Below are positions 16,026 to 26,771 of a stretch of DNA of 64,000 nucleotides, piece after piece. Made by a program: the position numbers and the translations under genes. The stretch lies in assembly GCF_020166415.1 (NCBI RefSeq), contig NZ_JAIQXV010000013.1, positions 1-64,000 of the forward strand. Reading direction: 5' to 3'. How positions within the stretch are numbered: the first letter of the stretch is position 1; every line of letters begins with the position of its first letter. The notes below the pieces were generated by a model, which worked only from the letters and a program-made list of their open reading frames with translations, did not search any database and was not told the origin of the DNA. Source of the stretch: Deinococcus multiflagellatus (lineage in GTDB: Bacteria > Deinococcota > Deinococci > Deinococcales > Deinococcaceae).

Positions 16026-16481
16026 ATGAGCAACCACTTGCAGTTCGTGGAACGGGCGGGGGTGCTGCTGGAGATGATCGGCATGCCGCGCCTGTCGGGG
16101 CGGGTGCTGGGGACGCTGCTGTGCGCGCCGCCGGGCGGGCACACGGCGGCCGAGGTGGCGGCGCTGCTGCAGGCCAGCCGCGCGGGCGTGGGCAGCGCCC
16201 TGAAACACCTGACGATGATGGGCCTGATCGAACATGCCCCCAGCCCCGGCGAGCGCGCCGACCGCTTCCGGATGCGCCCCGGCGCCTGGGCCGAACTGAC
16301 CGAGCAGGGCAACCGCAAACTGAACACCTTTGTGCAGCTGGCCGAGGAAGGGCTGCGCGCCCTGCCCCCGGGCGGCGACCCTGCGCCCCTGCAGGAGATG
16401 GGCGCCTTTTACCGTCTGTGGCTGGACCTGTTTCCCCAGGTGCTGGCCCAGTGGCACGCCCTGAACCGGAGGCCCGAATGA
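16026..16481 (+). CDS. MarR/GbsR-like transcriptional regulator
   Basis: 151 residues. Start chosen at 16026 because TACAGT precedes it by 6 bases and the product then begins SNHLQFVERAGVLLEMIGMPRLSGRVLGTLL, the GbsR-type start; a longer frame from 15999 adds nine residues. The HTH is HTAAEVAALLQASRAGVGSALKHLTMMGLIEHAP with a wing RADRFRMRPG. Its stop overlaps the start of the ABC ATPase (ATGA), so it very probably regulates this exporter operon. Confidence 0.9.
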   Translation: MSNHLQFVERAGVLLEMIGMPRLSGRVLGTLLCAPPGGHTAAEVAALLQASRAGVGSALKHLTMMGLIEHAPSPGERADRFRMRPGAWAELTEQGNRKLNTFVQLAEEGLRALPPGGDPAPLQEMGAFYRLWLDLFPQVLAQWHALNRRPE

Positions 16482-17377
16482 ACGCGATCACGCTGGACGG
16501 CCTGAGCAAACAGTTTGCTGGGGGCGCTGGCCTGCAGCCCACCAGCCTCTCGGTGCCCACGGGGCAGGTGTTCGGCTTTCTGGGGCAGAACGGGGCCGGC
16601 AAAACCACCACCATCCGCACGCTGCTGGGGTTTCTGCGCCCCACGGCCGGGCAGGCGCAGATTCTGGGCCATGACGTGTGGCACAACCGCGCCGCCGTCC
16701 ACGCCCGGGTGGGCTACCTGCCCGGCGAGGTGAAGTTGCGCCCCGGCCACACCGCCCGCGAGGTGCTGACCCGCGCCGCCGCGCTGCGCCGCGTCTCCCC
16801 GCAGGGCGCCCTGCAGACCGCCGAGCGCCTGGGCCTGGACGTCTCGCGCCGGGTGGGGACCCTCAGCAAGGGCAACCGCCAGAAGGTGGGCCTGTGCGCC
16901 GCGCTGCTGGGCGACCCCGAGGTGCTGATTCTGGATGAGCCCACCGACGGCCTGGACCCGCTGGCGCAGGCCACCGTGCTGGCGCTGCTGCGCGAGGCAC
17001 GCGCCCAGGGCCGCACCGTGTTTCTGTCCAGCCATGTGCTGAGTGAGGTGGAGCATGTGGCCGATCAGGTGGCGATTCTGCGCGGCGGGCGCCTGGTGCG
17101 CCAGGAAACGCTGAGCACCCTGCGCGCCGGGTTGCCGCAGCGGCTATCGGTGCGTTTTGCCCGCCCCCCGGGCCGCGACCTGGGCACGCTGCCGGGCCTG
17201 AGCGAGGTGAGCAGGCACGACCTGGAGTGGCGCGGCGTCTGGCGCGGCCCGGCCGACACGCTGCTGCGCGCCCTGGCGGCCGAAGAGGTGGCTTCCTTCA
17301 GCCTGACCCCGTTCTCGCTGGAAGACGCCTTCTTTCTGGACTACGGCGCGCCCGGGGGGGAAAGCCATGTGGCCTGA
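16478..17377 (+). CDS. ABC exporter ATP-binding protein
   Basis: 299 residues. Walker A GQNGAGKTTT, Q-loop region, signature LSKGNRQKVGL, Walker B VLILDEPTDGLDPL and switch His FLSSHVLSEVEHVAD. The C-terminal about 80 residues after the nucleotide-binding domain are typical of CcmA/NatA-type ATPases paired with an ABC2 permease. Coupled upstream to the regulator and downstream to the permease, with an 11-base overlap. Substrate unknown; such pairs export antibiotics, lipids or ions. Confidence 0.95.
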   Translation: MNAITLDGLSKQFAGGAGLQPTSLSVPTGQVFGFLGQNGAGKTTTIRTLLGFLRPTAGQAQILGHDVWHNRAAVHARVGYLPGEVKLRPGHTAREVLTRAAALRRVSPQGALQTAERLGLDVSRRVGTLSKGNRQKVGLCAALLGDPEVLILDEPTDGLDPLAQATVLALLREARAQGRTVFLSSHVLSEVEHVADQVAILRGGRLVRQETLSTLRAGLPQRLSVRFARPPGRDLGTLPGLSEVSRHDLEWRGVWRGPADTLLRALAAEEVASFSLTPFSLEDAFFLDYGAPGGESHVA

Positions 17378-18155
17378 GGTCTACCGGCAGGCCCTGCGCG
17401 ACGCCCGGCGCGGCTGGCTGGTCTGGAGCGCGTCTCTGCTGGCCTACACGCTGCTGGTGCTGGCCTTTTACCCCAGCATCCGCAACGACCCGGCGGTGAA
17501 CGAACTGATGCGCAACCTCCCGGAGGCGCTGCGGCAGCTGGTGGGCCAGGACCTCACCTCGCCCGCCGGCTATGTGGGCGGACGCCTGCTGAGCCTGATG
17601 CCCGCGCTGCTGAGCGTGTACGCCGCCCTGACGGGCGCGGCGCTGCTGGCCGGCGCCGAGGAACGCGGCTGGCTGGAACTGCCGCTGGCGCAGCCCGTCA
17701 CGCGGCGCGACCTGCTGCTGGGCACCGGGGCAGCGCTGCTGACCCTGGTGCTGGGCCTGGGCGCGGTGCTGTTCGTGGCGGTCTGGGGACTGGGGGCGGT
17801 GTTCCAGGCGGCGCTGCCCGCCGGACTGGTGCTGCAGACCGCCGCGCTGCACACGCTGGGGGCCTGGGTGTTCGGGGCGCTGGCCCTGGCGGTGGGCGCC
17901 GCCACCGGGCGCGCTGGGCCCGCCGCCGCCGCCGGGGCGGGCCTGGGGGTGGCGCTGCTGGTGGCCCATACCCTCAGCAGTCAGGTGCCGGCGCTGCGCG
18001 ACCTGGGCCACCTGAACCCCTGGACCCTGCCCCTGGGCGGCCAGACGCTGCGCGAGGCGGTCTCCCTGCGCGCCCTGCCGGCCGAGGTGGCGGTGGGCGC
18101 GGCCCTGCTGCTGCTGGCGTGGCCCCTGCTGGAGCGGCGCGACCTGGGGCGGTAG
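17367..18155 (+). CDS. ABC exporter permease (ABC2 type)
   Basis: 262 residues with six predicted membrane helices, beginning WPEVYRQALRDARRGWLVWSASLLAYTLLVLAF; the order of a first helix, an external loop (NDPAVNELMRNLPEALRQLVGQDL), then a cluster of Ala/Leu/Gly helices is that of polyketide/antibiotic-type ABC2 permeases. Partner of the ATPase encoded just upstream. The 83 bases to the next gene hold no clear terminator. Confidence 0.9.
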   Translation: MWPEVYRQALRDARRGWLVWSASLLAYTLLVLAFYPSIRNDPAVNELMRNLPEALRQLVGQDLTSPAGYVGGRLLSLMPALLSVYAALTGAALLAGAEERGWLELPLAQPVTRRDLLLGTGAALLTLVLGLGAVLFVAVWGLGAVFQAALPAGLVLQTAALHTLGAWVFGALALAVGAATGRAGPAAAAGAGLGVALLVAHTLSSQVPALRDLGHLNPWTLPLGGQTLREAVSLRALPAEVAVGAALLLLAWPLLERRDLGR

Positions 18156-18238
18156 CCAGGCGGGCGGTGGGACGCGTGAAACACCTCACATCCACCCACC
18201 TCTTTGTGAGCGAAATGTGGGAGGACACCTGATGAACT

Positions 18239-19123
18239 GTGAAGGTGCCCCACCTTGCCGCCTGCCTCACGCTGCCCCTGTGGGGCGCCCTGACCCTGGC
18301 GGCCCTGGCCGGCGCGCAGACAACTGGGGCGGCAGCGCCCACCACAGAAGCCCGCTTGGCCCCGGACGCGCTGGTGGCCGACAGCGAGGTTTTTGCCCGG
18401 CTGGTGGCAGCAGATTTTGCCGACTGTGGGCAGGCCGCCGCGCGTGATGAGGCGCTGGACGCGGTGGCCGGGCGGGTGCTGCGCGGCTTTCCCCTGAAGG
18501 GCGAACTGCAGGCCAGCCACTACCCCGCCAAGCGCTTCAGTTCCTTTCTGCTGCCCAAGCTGGGCAAGGTCAAGGCGGTGGCCGGCGCGCTGGCCAATCA
18601 GTGCGGGCACCGCGTGGGCTTTACCCGCTACGGCGTCTCGGTGCAGGACGGGCGCGCGGCCCTGGTGTACGTGCAGCCCGCCCTGATCGAGACCGCCGAT
18701 CCTCAGGGCTGGCTGGGCCGCTTTCTGGTGCTGACCAACGAGGCCCGGCGCCAGGGGCAGCGCTGCGGCCAGCAGCTGTTTGCCCCGGCCCCGCCTCTGG
18801 TGTGGAACGACGCTCTGGCCCGCGCCGCCCAGACCCAGGTGGACGACATGATCCGGCTGAACTTTCGCGGCCATGTGAACCCAGTAACCGGCAGCGAGCC
18901 GCCCCAGCGGGCCCAGGAAAGTGGCTTTGCCGGTCAGGCGGTGGGCGAGAACGCCGTCTACAACGTCCTGACCCCGGAAGAAGCCCTGCAGGCCCTGCTG
19001 GACAGCCCCGGCCACTGCACGGTCCTGATGAAGCCGGAGTGGCAGAGCTTTGGCGCCGGCATGGGCAACGGCACCCCGCAGACCACCTTCGCCACGTACT
19101 GGGTGCAGACCTTCGGGCGCTAA
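18239..19123 (+). CDS. Secreted CAP (SCP/PR-1) domain protein
   Basis: 294 residues from GTG 18239; the nearby ATG at 18232 is out of frame. A signal peptide (LTLPLWGALTLAALAGAQ) is followed by an N-terminal region of about 130 residues with two Cys and then the CAP domain: VLTNEARRQGQRC, LVWNDALARAAQTQVDDMI, FRGHVNPVTG (His), VGENAVYN (Glu), LLDSPGHCTVLMKPEWQSFGAGMG (second His), ATYWVQTFG. All four CAP-pocket residues are present. Bacterial CAP proteins are extracytoplasmic with roles in lipid binding or proteolysis, mostly unresolved. Confidence 0.9.
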   Translation: MKVPHLAACLTLPLWGALTLAALAGAQTTGAAAPTTEARLAPDALVADSEVFARLVAADFADCGQAAARDEALDAVAGRVLRGFPLKGELQASHYPAKRFSSFLLPKLGKVKAVAGALANQCGHRVGFTRYGVSVQDGRAALVYVQPALIETADPQGWLGRFLVLTNEARRQGQRCGQQLFAPAPPLVWNDALARAAQTQVDDMIRLNFRGHVNPVTGSEPPQRAQESGFAGQAVGENAVYNVLTPEEALQALLDSPGHCTVLMKPEWQSFGAGMGNGTPQTTFATYWVQTFGR

Positions 19124-19227
19124 CCACAGGCCCCCGGCCGGGTCTCGTGACCGGTGGGCAGCGCGGCAGACAGGCCTGGGCCACAGGTGCGGTTTTCCCC
19201 GCCCGGCCGGGTTGTTATGGTGAACCC

Positions 19228-19893
19228 ATGATCCCCCGAACCCTGTTGCTCGGCGCCCTTCTACTGGGATGGACCGTGGCGGCCCCCAGTGCCTACACCG
19301 GCAAAGTCCAGGGCTGGACGGATGGCCCCCAGACCATTGGACTGGTCATGGGCAAAAATGACGTGCTCATCAGTGGCAAGATCAACGCCGCAGGCCAGTT
19401 CACGCTGACCTTCACGGCAAGCGCGGCCCAGATGCGCCCCTACCTGCGCGAAACGGCGCGGCTTCTGCCGACCAACGACCCTTGCGTCTACGACCGTTGC
19501 GCCCTTGTGGTCAGCGACCCCGAGGCCCGGTGGAACATCGTCAAGGCGCTGTATGTGCAGGGCAATCCCAAGCTGGCCAGCACCACGCTGCTCAGCGGCG
19601 ATGATCTGGACGCCCAGATCGACATCATGGACCCGGACCCCTTCCGGCCCCTGAAAGCCTGGTATTTCGCCTACGCAGACCGGCCGGTCACCATCACAGG
19701 CAACGTGGTCACCGACGCCACCCCCACCACTGGGGCGTGGGAGCAGCGCTACGACCTGAAGCTCCCGGCGGGCTGGTCTATGGTCGAGGCTTACGAGGAA
19801 ACCCATTTCGCCGAGGACCAGACCCTGATTGGCTCTCTGACCGGCATGCGCAGCGTTCCCCTGGCCAGCCACCCGTGGCAGGTCAAACGGTAA
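19228..19893 (+). CDS. Secreted protein of unknown function
   Basis: 221 residues; a cleavable signal peptide (IPRTLLLGALLLGWTVAAPSA) then a mostly beta protein. It starts YTGKVQGWTDGPQTIGLV, has one CVYDRC pair that could form a disulfide, and ends WSMVEAYEETHFAEDQTLIGSLTG. No family recognised; it resembles the many Deinococcus secreted proteins whose first strand binds a ligand or surface. ATG at 19228 follows TATGGT by 6 bases. Monocistronic as far as can be seen. Confidence 0.8.
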   Translation: MIPRTLLLGALLLGWTVAAPSAYTGKVQGWTDGPQTIGLVMGKNDVLISGKINAAGQFTLTFTASAAQMRPYLRETARLLPTNDPCVYDRCALVVSDPEARWNIVKALYVQGNPKLASTTLLSGDDLDAQIDIMDPDPFRPLKAWYFAYADRPVTITGNVVTDATPTTGAWEQRYDLKLPAGWSMVEAYEETHFAEDQTLIGSLTGMRSVPLASHPWQVKR

Positions 19894-20054
19894 CGCGGAC
19901 AACCCACGGCAGAGGCCCAGCGTTCCCAGCGGCCTGACCCACCATGTCTTTCGCTGGCTCCGGGCCGCGGTGCTGGGCCCCGGAGCCGTGAGCCAGCCTT
20001 GAGCGTTCCCTGGGCTGCGGGCCCCCGGCGCGGGCGGCTGGGTAGGCTGCCCCT

Positions 20055-21395
20055 ATGCGCATCGTGATCGTGGGCGGCGTGGCCGCCGGAATGAGTGCGG
20101 CCAGCCGCGCGCAGCGTCACAACCCCCGGGCCGAGGTGGTGGTCTTTGAGCGCGGCGAGGTGGTCAGTTACGGCGCCTGTGGCCTGCCCTACGTGCTGGG
20201 CGGCCAGGTGAACAGTTTTGATGACCTCGTGGCCCGCACCCCGGAGCAACTGCGCGCCCGGGGCATTGGCGTGCGCCTGCGCCACGACGTGACGGGGGTG
20301 GACGCGAAGGCCCGCACGGTCACTGTCACGGACCGCGCGACCGGGCGCAGCGCGGCCGAGCCCTACGACCGCCTCCTGATCGCCACCGGGGTCTCCCCTG
20401 TTCGCCCCGACTGGGCCCGGACCCCACTGAAAGGCGTACATGTGCTGCGCGACATTCCAGACGGGCAGGCGCTGGACGCCAGCCTGCAGGGGGCGCGGCG
20501 GGCCTGCATCGTGGGCGGCGGCTATATTGGCCTGGAACTGGCCGAGGCCCTGCGGGCCCGGGGCCTGAGCGTGGTGCTGCTGGAACAGGCGCCAGAGGTG
20601 GCCGGGCGCATGCTGGACCGGCCCCTGCAGCAGCAGGTGCGCGCCGAGGTGGAGCGCGGCGGCGTGGACGTGCGCTGCGGCGTGACGGTGCAGGGCCTGA
20701 CCGGCCAGGGCCGCGTGAGTGGCGTGCAGACCGACCAGGGGCAGGTGCGCGCCGACGTGGTGGTGGTGGCTGTGGGCGTGCGCCCCAACGTGGAACTGGC
20801 CCGCGCGGCCGGGGCCCGGCTGGGCCGCACGGGCGCCGTGGCGGTCAACCTGCGCCAGGAAACCAGTGTGGCGGGCGTGTACGCCGCTGGCGACAATGCC
20901 GAAGCCCTGCACCGCGTCACCCGGCGCCGGGTGCACATTCCCCTGGGCCTGACTGCCAACCGCATGGGCCGGGTGGCCGGGGTGAACATGGCGGGCGGCG
21001 AAGCGCGCTTTCCCGGCGTGGTGGGCACCGGCATCTTCAAGACCTTCGAACTGGGCGTGGCCCGCACCGGCCTGACCCAGACCGAGGCCGAAGCCCTGGG
21101 CATCAAGGCCGTGAGCGTGGACGTGCAAAGCACCGATTACGCCGGCTACCACGAGGCCGCCCGGCCCATCCATGTGCGCCTGACCGGCGAGCGGGGCACC
21201 GGCCGCCTGCTGGGCGCGCAGTTGCTGGCCCAGAACCACGAGAGCGTGAAACGGGTGGATGTGGTGGCCGCGCTGCTGCACACGCGGGGCACCGTGCAGC
21301 AGCTTTTTGAAGCTGATCTGGCCTATGCCCCGCCCTTCAGTGGGGTGTGGGACGTGCTGCTGGTGGCGGCCGACCGGCTGGGGCGGGCGCTGTGA
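20055..21395 (+). CDS. CoA-disulfide reductase-like FAD/NAD(P)-dependent oxidoreductase
   Basis: 446 residues. FAD-binding IVIVGGVAAGMSAASRAQR, the single redox Cys in SYGACGLPYVLGG (C42), as in CoADR/NADH oxidase enzymes rather than the CxxxxC of glutathione reductase. NAD site CIVGGGYIGLELAEALRARG, FAD motif TSVAGVYAAGDNAEA, then a dimerisation domain ending YAPPFSGVWDVLLVAADRL. No rhodanese domain is fused. It may reduce CoA disulfides, persulfides or oxygen; redox defence is plausible. TAGGCT lies 6 bases before the ATG. Confidence 0.92.
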   Translation: MRIVIVGGVAAGMSAASRAQRHNPRAEVVVFERGEVVSYGACGLPYVLGGQVNSFDDLVARTPEQLRARGIGVRLRHDVTGVDAKARTVTVTDRATGRSAAEPYDRLLIATGVSPVRPDWARTPLKGVHVLRDIPDGQALDASLQGARRACIVGGGYIGLELAEALRARGLSVVLLEQAPEVAGRMLDRPLQQQVRAEVERGGVDVRCGVTVQGLTGQGRVSGVQTDQGQVRADVVVVAVGVRPNVELARAAGARLGRTGAVAVNLRQETSVAGVYAAGDNAEALHRVTRRRVHIPLGLTANRMGRVAGVNMAGGEARFPGVVGTGIFKTFELGVARTGLTQTEAEALGIKAVSVDVQSTDYAGYHEAARPIHVRLTGERGTGRLLGAQLLAQNHESVKRVDVVAALLHTRGTVQQLFEADLAYAPPFSGVWDVLLVAADRLGRAL

Positions 21396-21409
21396 GGGGA
21401 CATTGGGGA

Positions 21410-21592
21410 GGTCGAGAAGTCGAGTGGTCGAGACTTCAGCGTAGGGCCCTCTGCAGCTCCACGGTTCGCGCCAGGGCCGGCCTTACTGCCTGGACCCGAT
21501 GCCCCGGCGGCCCGTCACATAGGAGGCCGCACTGGGCCGATTCGGGTGGCACACCCCTCGGCCCCCTGCCGTTTCTCGACCCCCCGACTTCT
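21410..21592. repeat. Long-range inverted word blocks at a convergent junction
   Basis: A block of near-repeats of GGTCGAG and AGTCGAG at 21410-21432 is mirrored at 21574-21607. Exact pairs include GTCGAGA (21411-21417) with TCTCGAC (21574-21580) and AGAAGTCG (21415-21422) with CGACTTCT (21585-21592). It lies between the reductase gene and serA and probably forms a long imperfect stem in either transcript. No gene is seen in 21396-21609. Confidence 0.65.
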
Positions 21593-21609
21593 AGACCCCT
21601 CGACCCCTC

Positions 21610-23238
<1,629 letters not shown>

Positions 23239-23379
23239 GGGGTTCAGGGTACGGGCCCGGGGGCTGCCCGGCGGGGATTTGGCTAGGGGGAGAGGGGCCC
23301 AGGGCCGCCCCAACTTCAGGGGTTGCTCAAGCGGCGCCCCGGTAGACAGCCGCGTGGGCGCGGGCCTAGGGTAGGGCCC

Positions 23380-24704
<1,325 letters not shown>

Positions 24705-24708
<4 letters not shown>

Positions 24709-25040
24709 CGGACGACCAGATGACCGCCGCCGACGCCACTCAACTGCTGAGCCTGCTGGCGCCTCTGCTGCCCCCAGGGATCACGTTGGAGATCACGCCC
24801 GGGGAAATGGGGGTGGGGTGCGGTGGGCTCTGGGCGTGGCAGGACTACGATTTCCTGACCTATCCACAAGACGCCGAACACTTGCTCAGCGGCCTTCAAG
24901 ACATGATCATCTACTGCGTCCGGGACTGGTGGCCCCTGCTCGGCAACCAGCACGCGACGTTTGTGGTGCATGGAGACCAATTGACGCTGGAAGCCCCAGG
25001 GCTGCCGCCAACCGTGCTGGGACCGCTGCGCCCCGAATGA
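24705..25040 (+). CDS. Hypothetical protein coupled to mntH
   Basis: 111 residues, acidic, no signal peptide or membrane helix. Sequence such as LLPPGITLEITPGEMGVGCGGLWAWQDYDFLTYP and DMIIYCVRDWWPLLGN is unfamiliar; Trp content is high. The start overlaps the mntH stop (ATGA), so it is expressed with the transporter, but no known Mn-related family is recognised. Real gene status is supported by the coupling and by normal codon use. Confidence 0.75.
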
Positions 25041-25308
25041 GCGTGGAATCCAGAGCGGCACCGAGCAGACTTGAGAATAGGGGATGAACAAGAAGTGTGC
25101 TCGTAAAAACAGCGGCCCAGGCAGCATTCACAGGCTGTTAGCCCTGGCGTGGAACGCGCCGCCGCTGCAACCGGGTGAGGGCTTGAGGGAACAGCCTGAC
25201 CACGACACAGACCCCAGGGCCCATCTCTGGCGACCATCAACACTTCACCTTTCTCAACCGTTTCACGTTGCAAGAACCCTGCCAGAACCCCAACGTTAAA
25301 GTGCGCCC

Positions 25309-25356
25309 ATGGTCAGAACAGCAGTGTCATGCCAGGGGTGCCTATGGCCCGCCTGA
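25309..25356 (+). other. Possible leaderless mini-ORF overlapping the start of the GGDEF gene
   Basis: ATG at 25309 is 6 bases after TAAAGT (25297-25302) and opens a 15-codon frame ending TGA at 25354-25356, inside the first codons of the next gene in another frame. It could be a leader peptide that delivers ribosomes to the ATG at 25329 or 25344. Apart from this and the promoter, the gap 25041-25328 shows nothing that I can support. Confidence 0.3.
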
Positions 25357-26765
25357 GCCAGCAGCAGGCCAGCAGTGGCCACACGGTCCTGGTGGTGGAC
25401 GACGACGCCGAGCTGCGCGGCACGGTGGCGCGGCTGCTGCGCAGTTGCGGCCACACGGTCCTGACCGCCGACGGCGGCGAGGAAGCCCTGCGGCTGGTGA
25501 GGGAACACGACGTTCACCTGATGCTGCTGGACTACTTCATGGCCGGGATGACCGGCGAGGACGTGGTGCGCGAACTGCGCGCGCGTGGGCACGGCCTGCA
25601 GGTGGTGCTGCAGACCGGCTACGCCTCCGAGCGCCCGCCGCGCGACATGCTGCGCGACCTGGATATCCAGGGCTACCACGACAAATCCGAGGGCCCCGAC
25701 AAACTGCTGGTGTGGGTGGACGCCGCCCTGAAGGCCCACCGCCACGTGACCGCCATTCTGGCCTCGCGCGACGGCCTGAACCACATTCTGCAGGCCGCGC
25801 CGCAGCTGCACCGCCTGCAATCGCTGGACGAACTGCTGCGCGGCATTCTGCTGCAGCTGCAGGGCATCCTGGGCTTTTCGGGAGCCTGCGTGGCGGTGGT
25901 GCCCGGCGCCCACCCCGGCAGCGGCCATCCCGGCAGCCTGCTGGCGGTGCCCAGCGATCAGGCCTTTGAGGTGCGCGTGGCCACCGGGCGCTTTGAGGGG
26001 CGGCAGTGGCACGACCTGGGCGACCCCGAACGGCAGGCCGTGGTGCAGGCCGCGCAGTGCGGGCGCCCCAGCCGCGAGCCGCTGACCACCCTGCCGCTGC
26101 AGGTGGGGGACCGCAACGTGGGCGTGGTGCTGGTGGACCTCGCCGCGCCCGCCGCCGTGCAGGCAGACCTGACACTGCTGGAAGTCTTTGCCGCGCAGGC
26201 GGCCGTGGCGATTCAGAACGTGCAGCTCTTTGAACTGGCAACCACCGACGACCTGACCGGCCTGATGAACCGCCGCGCCTGGGCCGGGCGGCTGGACGAG
26301 GCGCTGCGGCTGGGCGCCCGCCACGGCCACCCCACCAGCGTGATGCTCATTGACGTGGACCACTTCAAGCGGGTGAACGACACCTACGGGCATCTGGCCG
26401 GCGACGCCCTGCTGCGCCGCCTGGGCGCGGCGCTGCGCGAGCAGGTGCGCGGCACCGATCTGGCGGCGCGCTACGGCGGCGAGGAACTGGCGGTGCTGCT
26501 GCCCCACACCAGCCTGGACGGCGCGCGGGTGCTGGCCGAGCGCCTGCGCGAGCACATCGCCGCGCTGCGGCTGGACTGGGACGGCCAGACGGTGCAGGTC
26601 ACCGCCAGCATTGGGGTGGCCACCGATCCGGGCGGCGCCGGGGCCGTGGCCGGCGCCGCCGCGCTGCTCGCCCAGGCCGACGAGGCGCTGTACGCCGCCA
26701 AGGCCGGCGGGCGCAACCGCGTGCAGGTGGCCAGCGCCCTGGCCCTGGCCGGCGAGGGGGGCTAA
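25329..26765 (+). CDS. Response regulator-GAF-GGDEF diguanylate cyclase
   Basis: 478 residues. Receiver domain (residues about 18-135) with acidic D24-D26, phosphoacceptor D68 (LMLLDYF), Thr in VVLQTGY and Lys in YHDKSEG. A GAF-like domain (about 155-300) is followed by GGDEF (about 310-470) with active site RYGGEEL, DHFKRVNDTYGH and the terminal DEALYAAKAGGRNRV. No RxxD inhibitory site is evident in front of GGEEL. Phosphorylation should tune cyclic-di-GMP synthesis. It lies 6 bases upstream of a histidine kinase, the likely partner. An alternative start is ATG 25344. Confidence 0.93.
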   Translation: MPGVPMARLSQQQASSGHTVLVVDDDAELRGTVARLLRSCGHTVLTADGGEEALRLVREHDVHLMLLDYFMAGMTGEDVVRELRARGHGLQVVLQTGYASERPPRDMLRDLDIQGYHDKSEGPDKLLVWVDAALKAHRHVTAILASRDGLNHILQAAPQLHRLQSLDELLRGILLQLQGILGFSGACVAVVPGAHPGSGHPGSLLAVPSDQAFEVRVATGRFEGRQWHDLGDPERQAVVQAAQCGRPSREPLTTLPLQVGDRNVGVVLVDLAAPAAVQADLTLLEVFAAQAAVAIQNVQLFELATTDDLTGLMNRRAWAGRLDEALRLGARHGHPTSVMLIDVDHFKRVNDTYGHLAGDALLRRLGAALREQVRGTDLAARYGGEELAVLLPHTSLDGARVLAERLREHIAALRLDWDGQTVQVTASIGVATDPGGAGAVAGAAALLAQADEALYAAKAGGRNRVQVASALALAGEGG

Positions 26766-26771
26766 GGCGCC

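Noticed and set aside
25084..25299. 71-codon plus-strand frame before the GGDEF gene
   Set aside because: Composition is that of GC-rich noise; no -10 at the expected distance, only a weak GGGG before the ATG.
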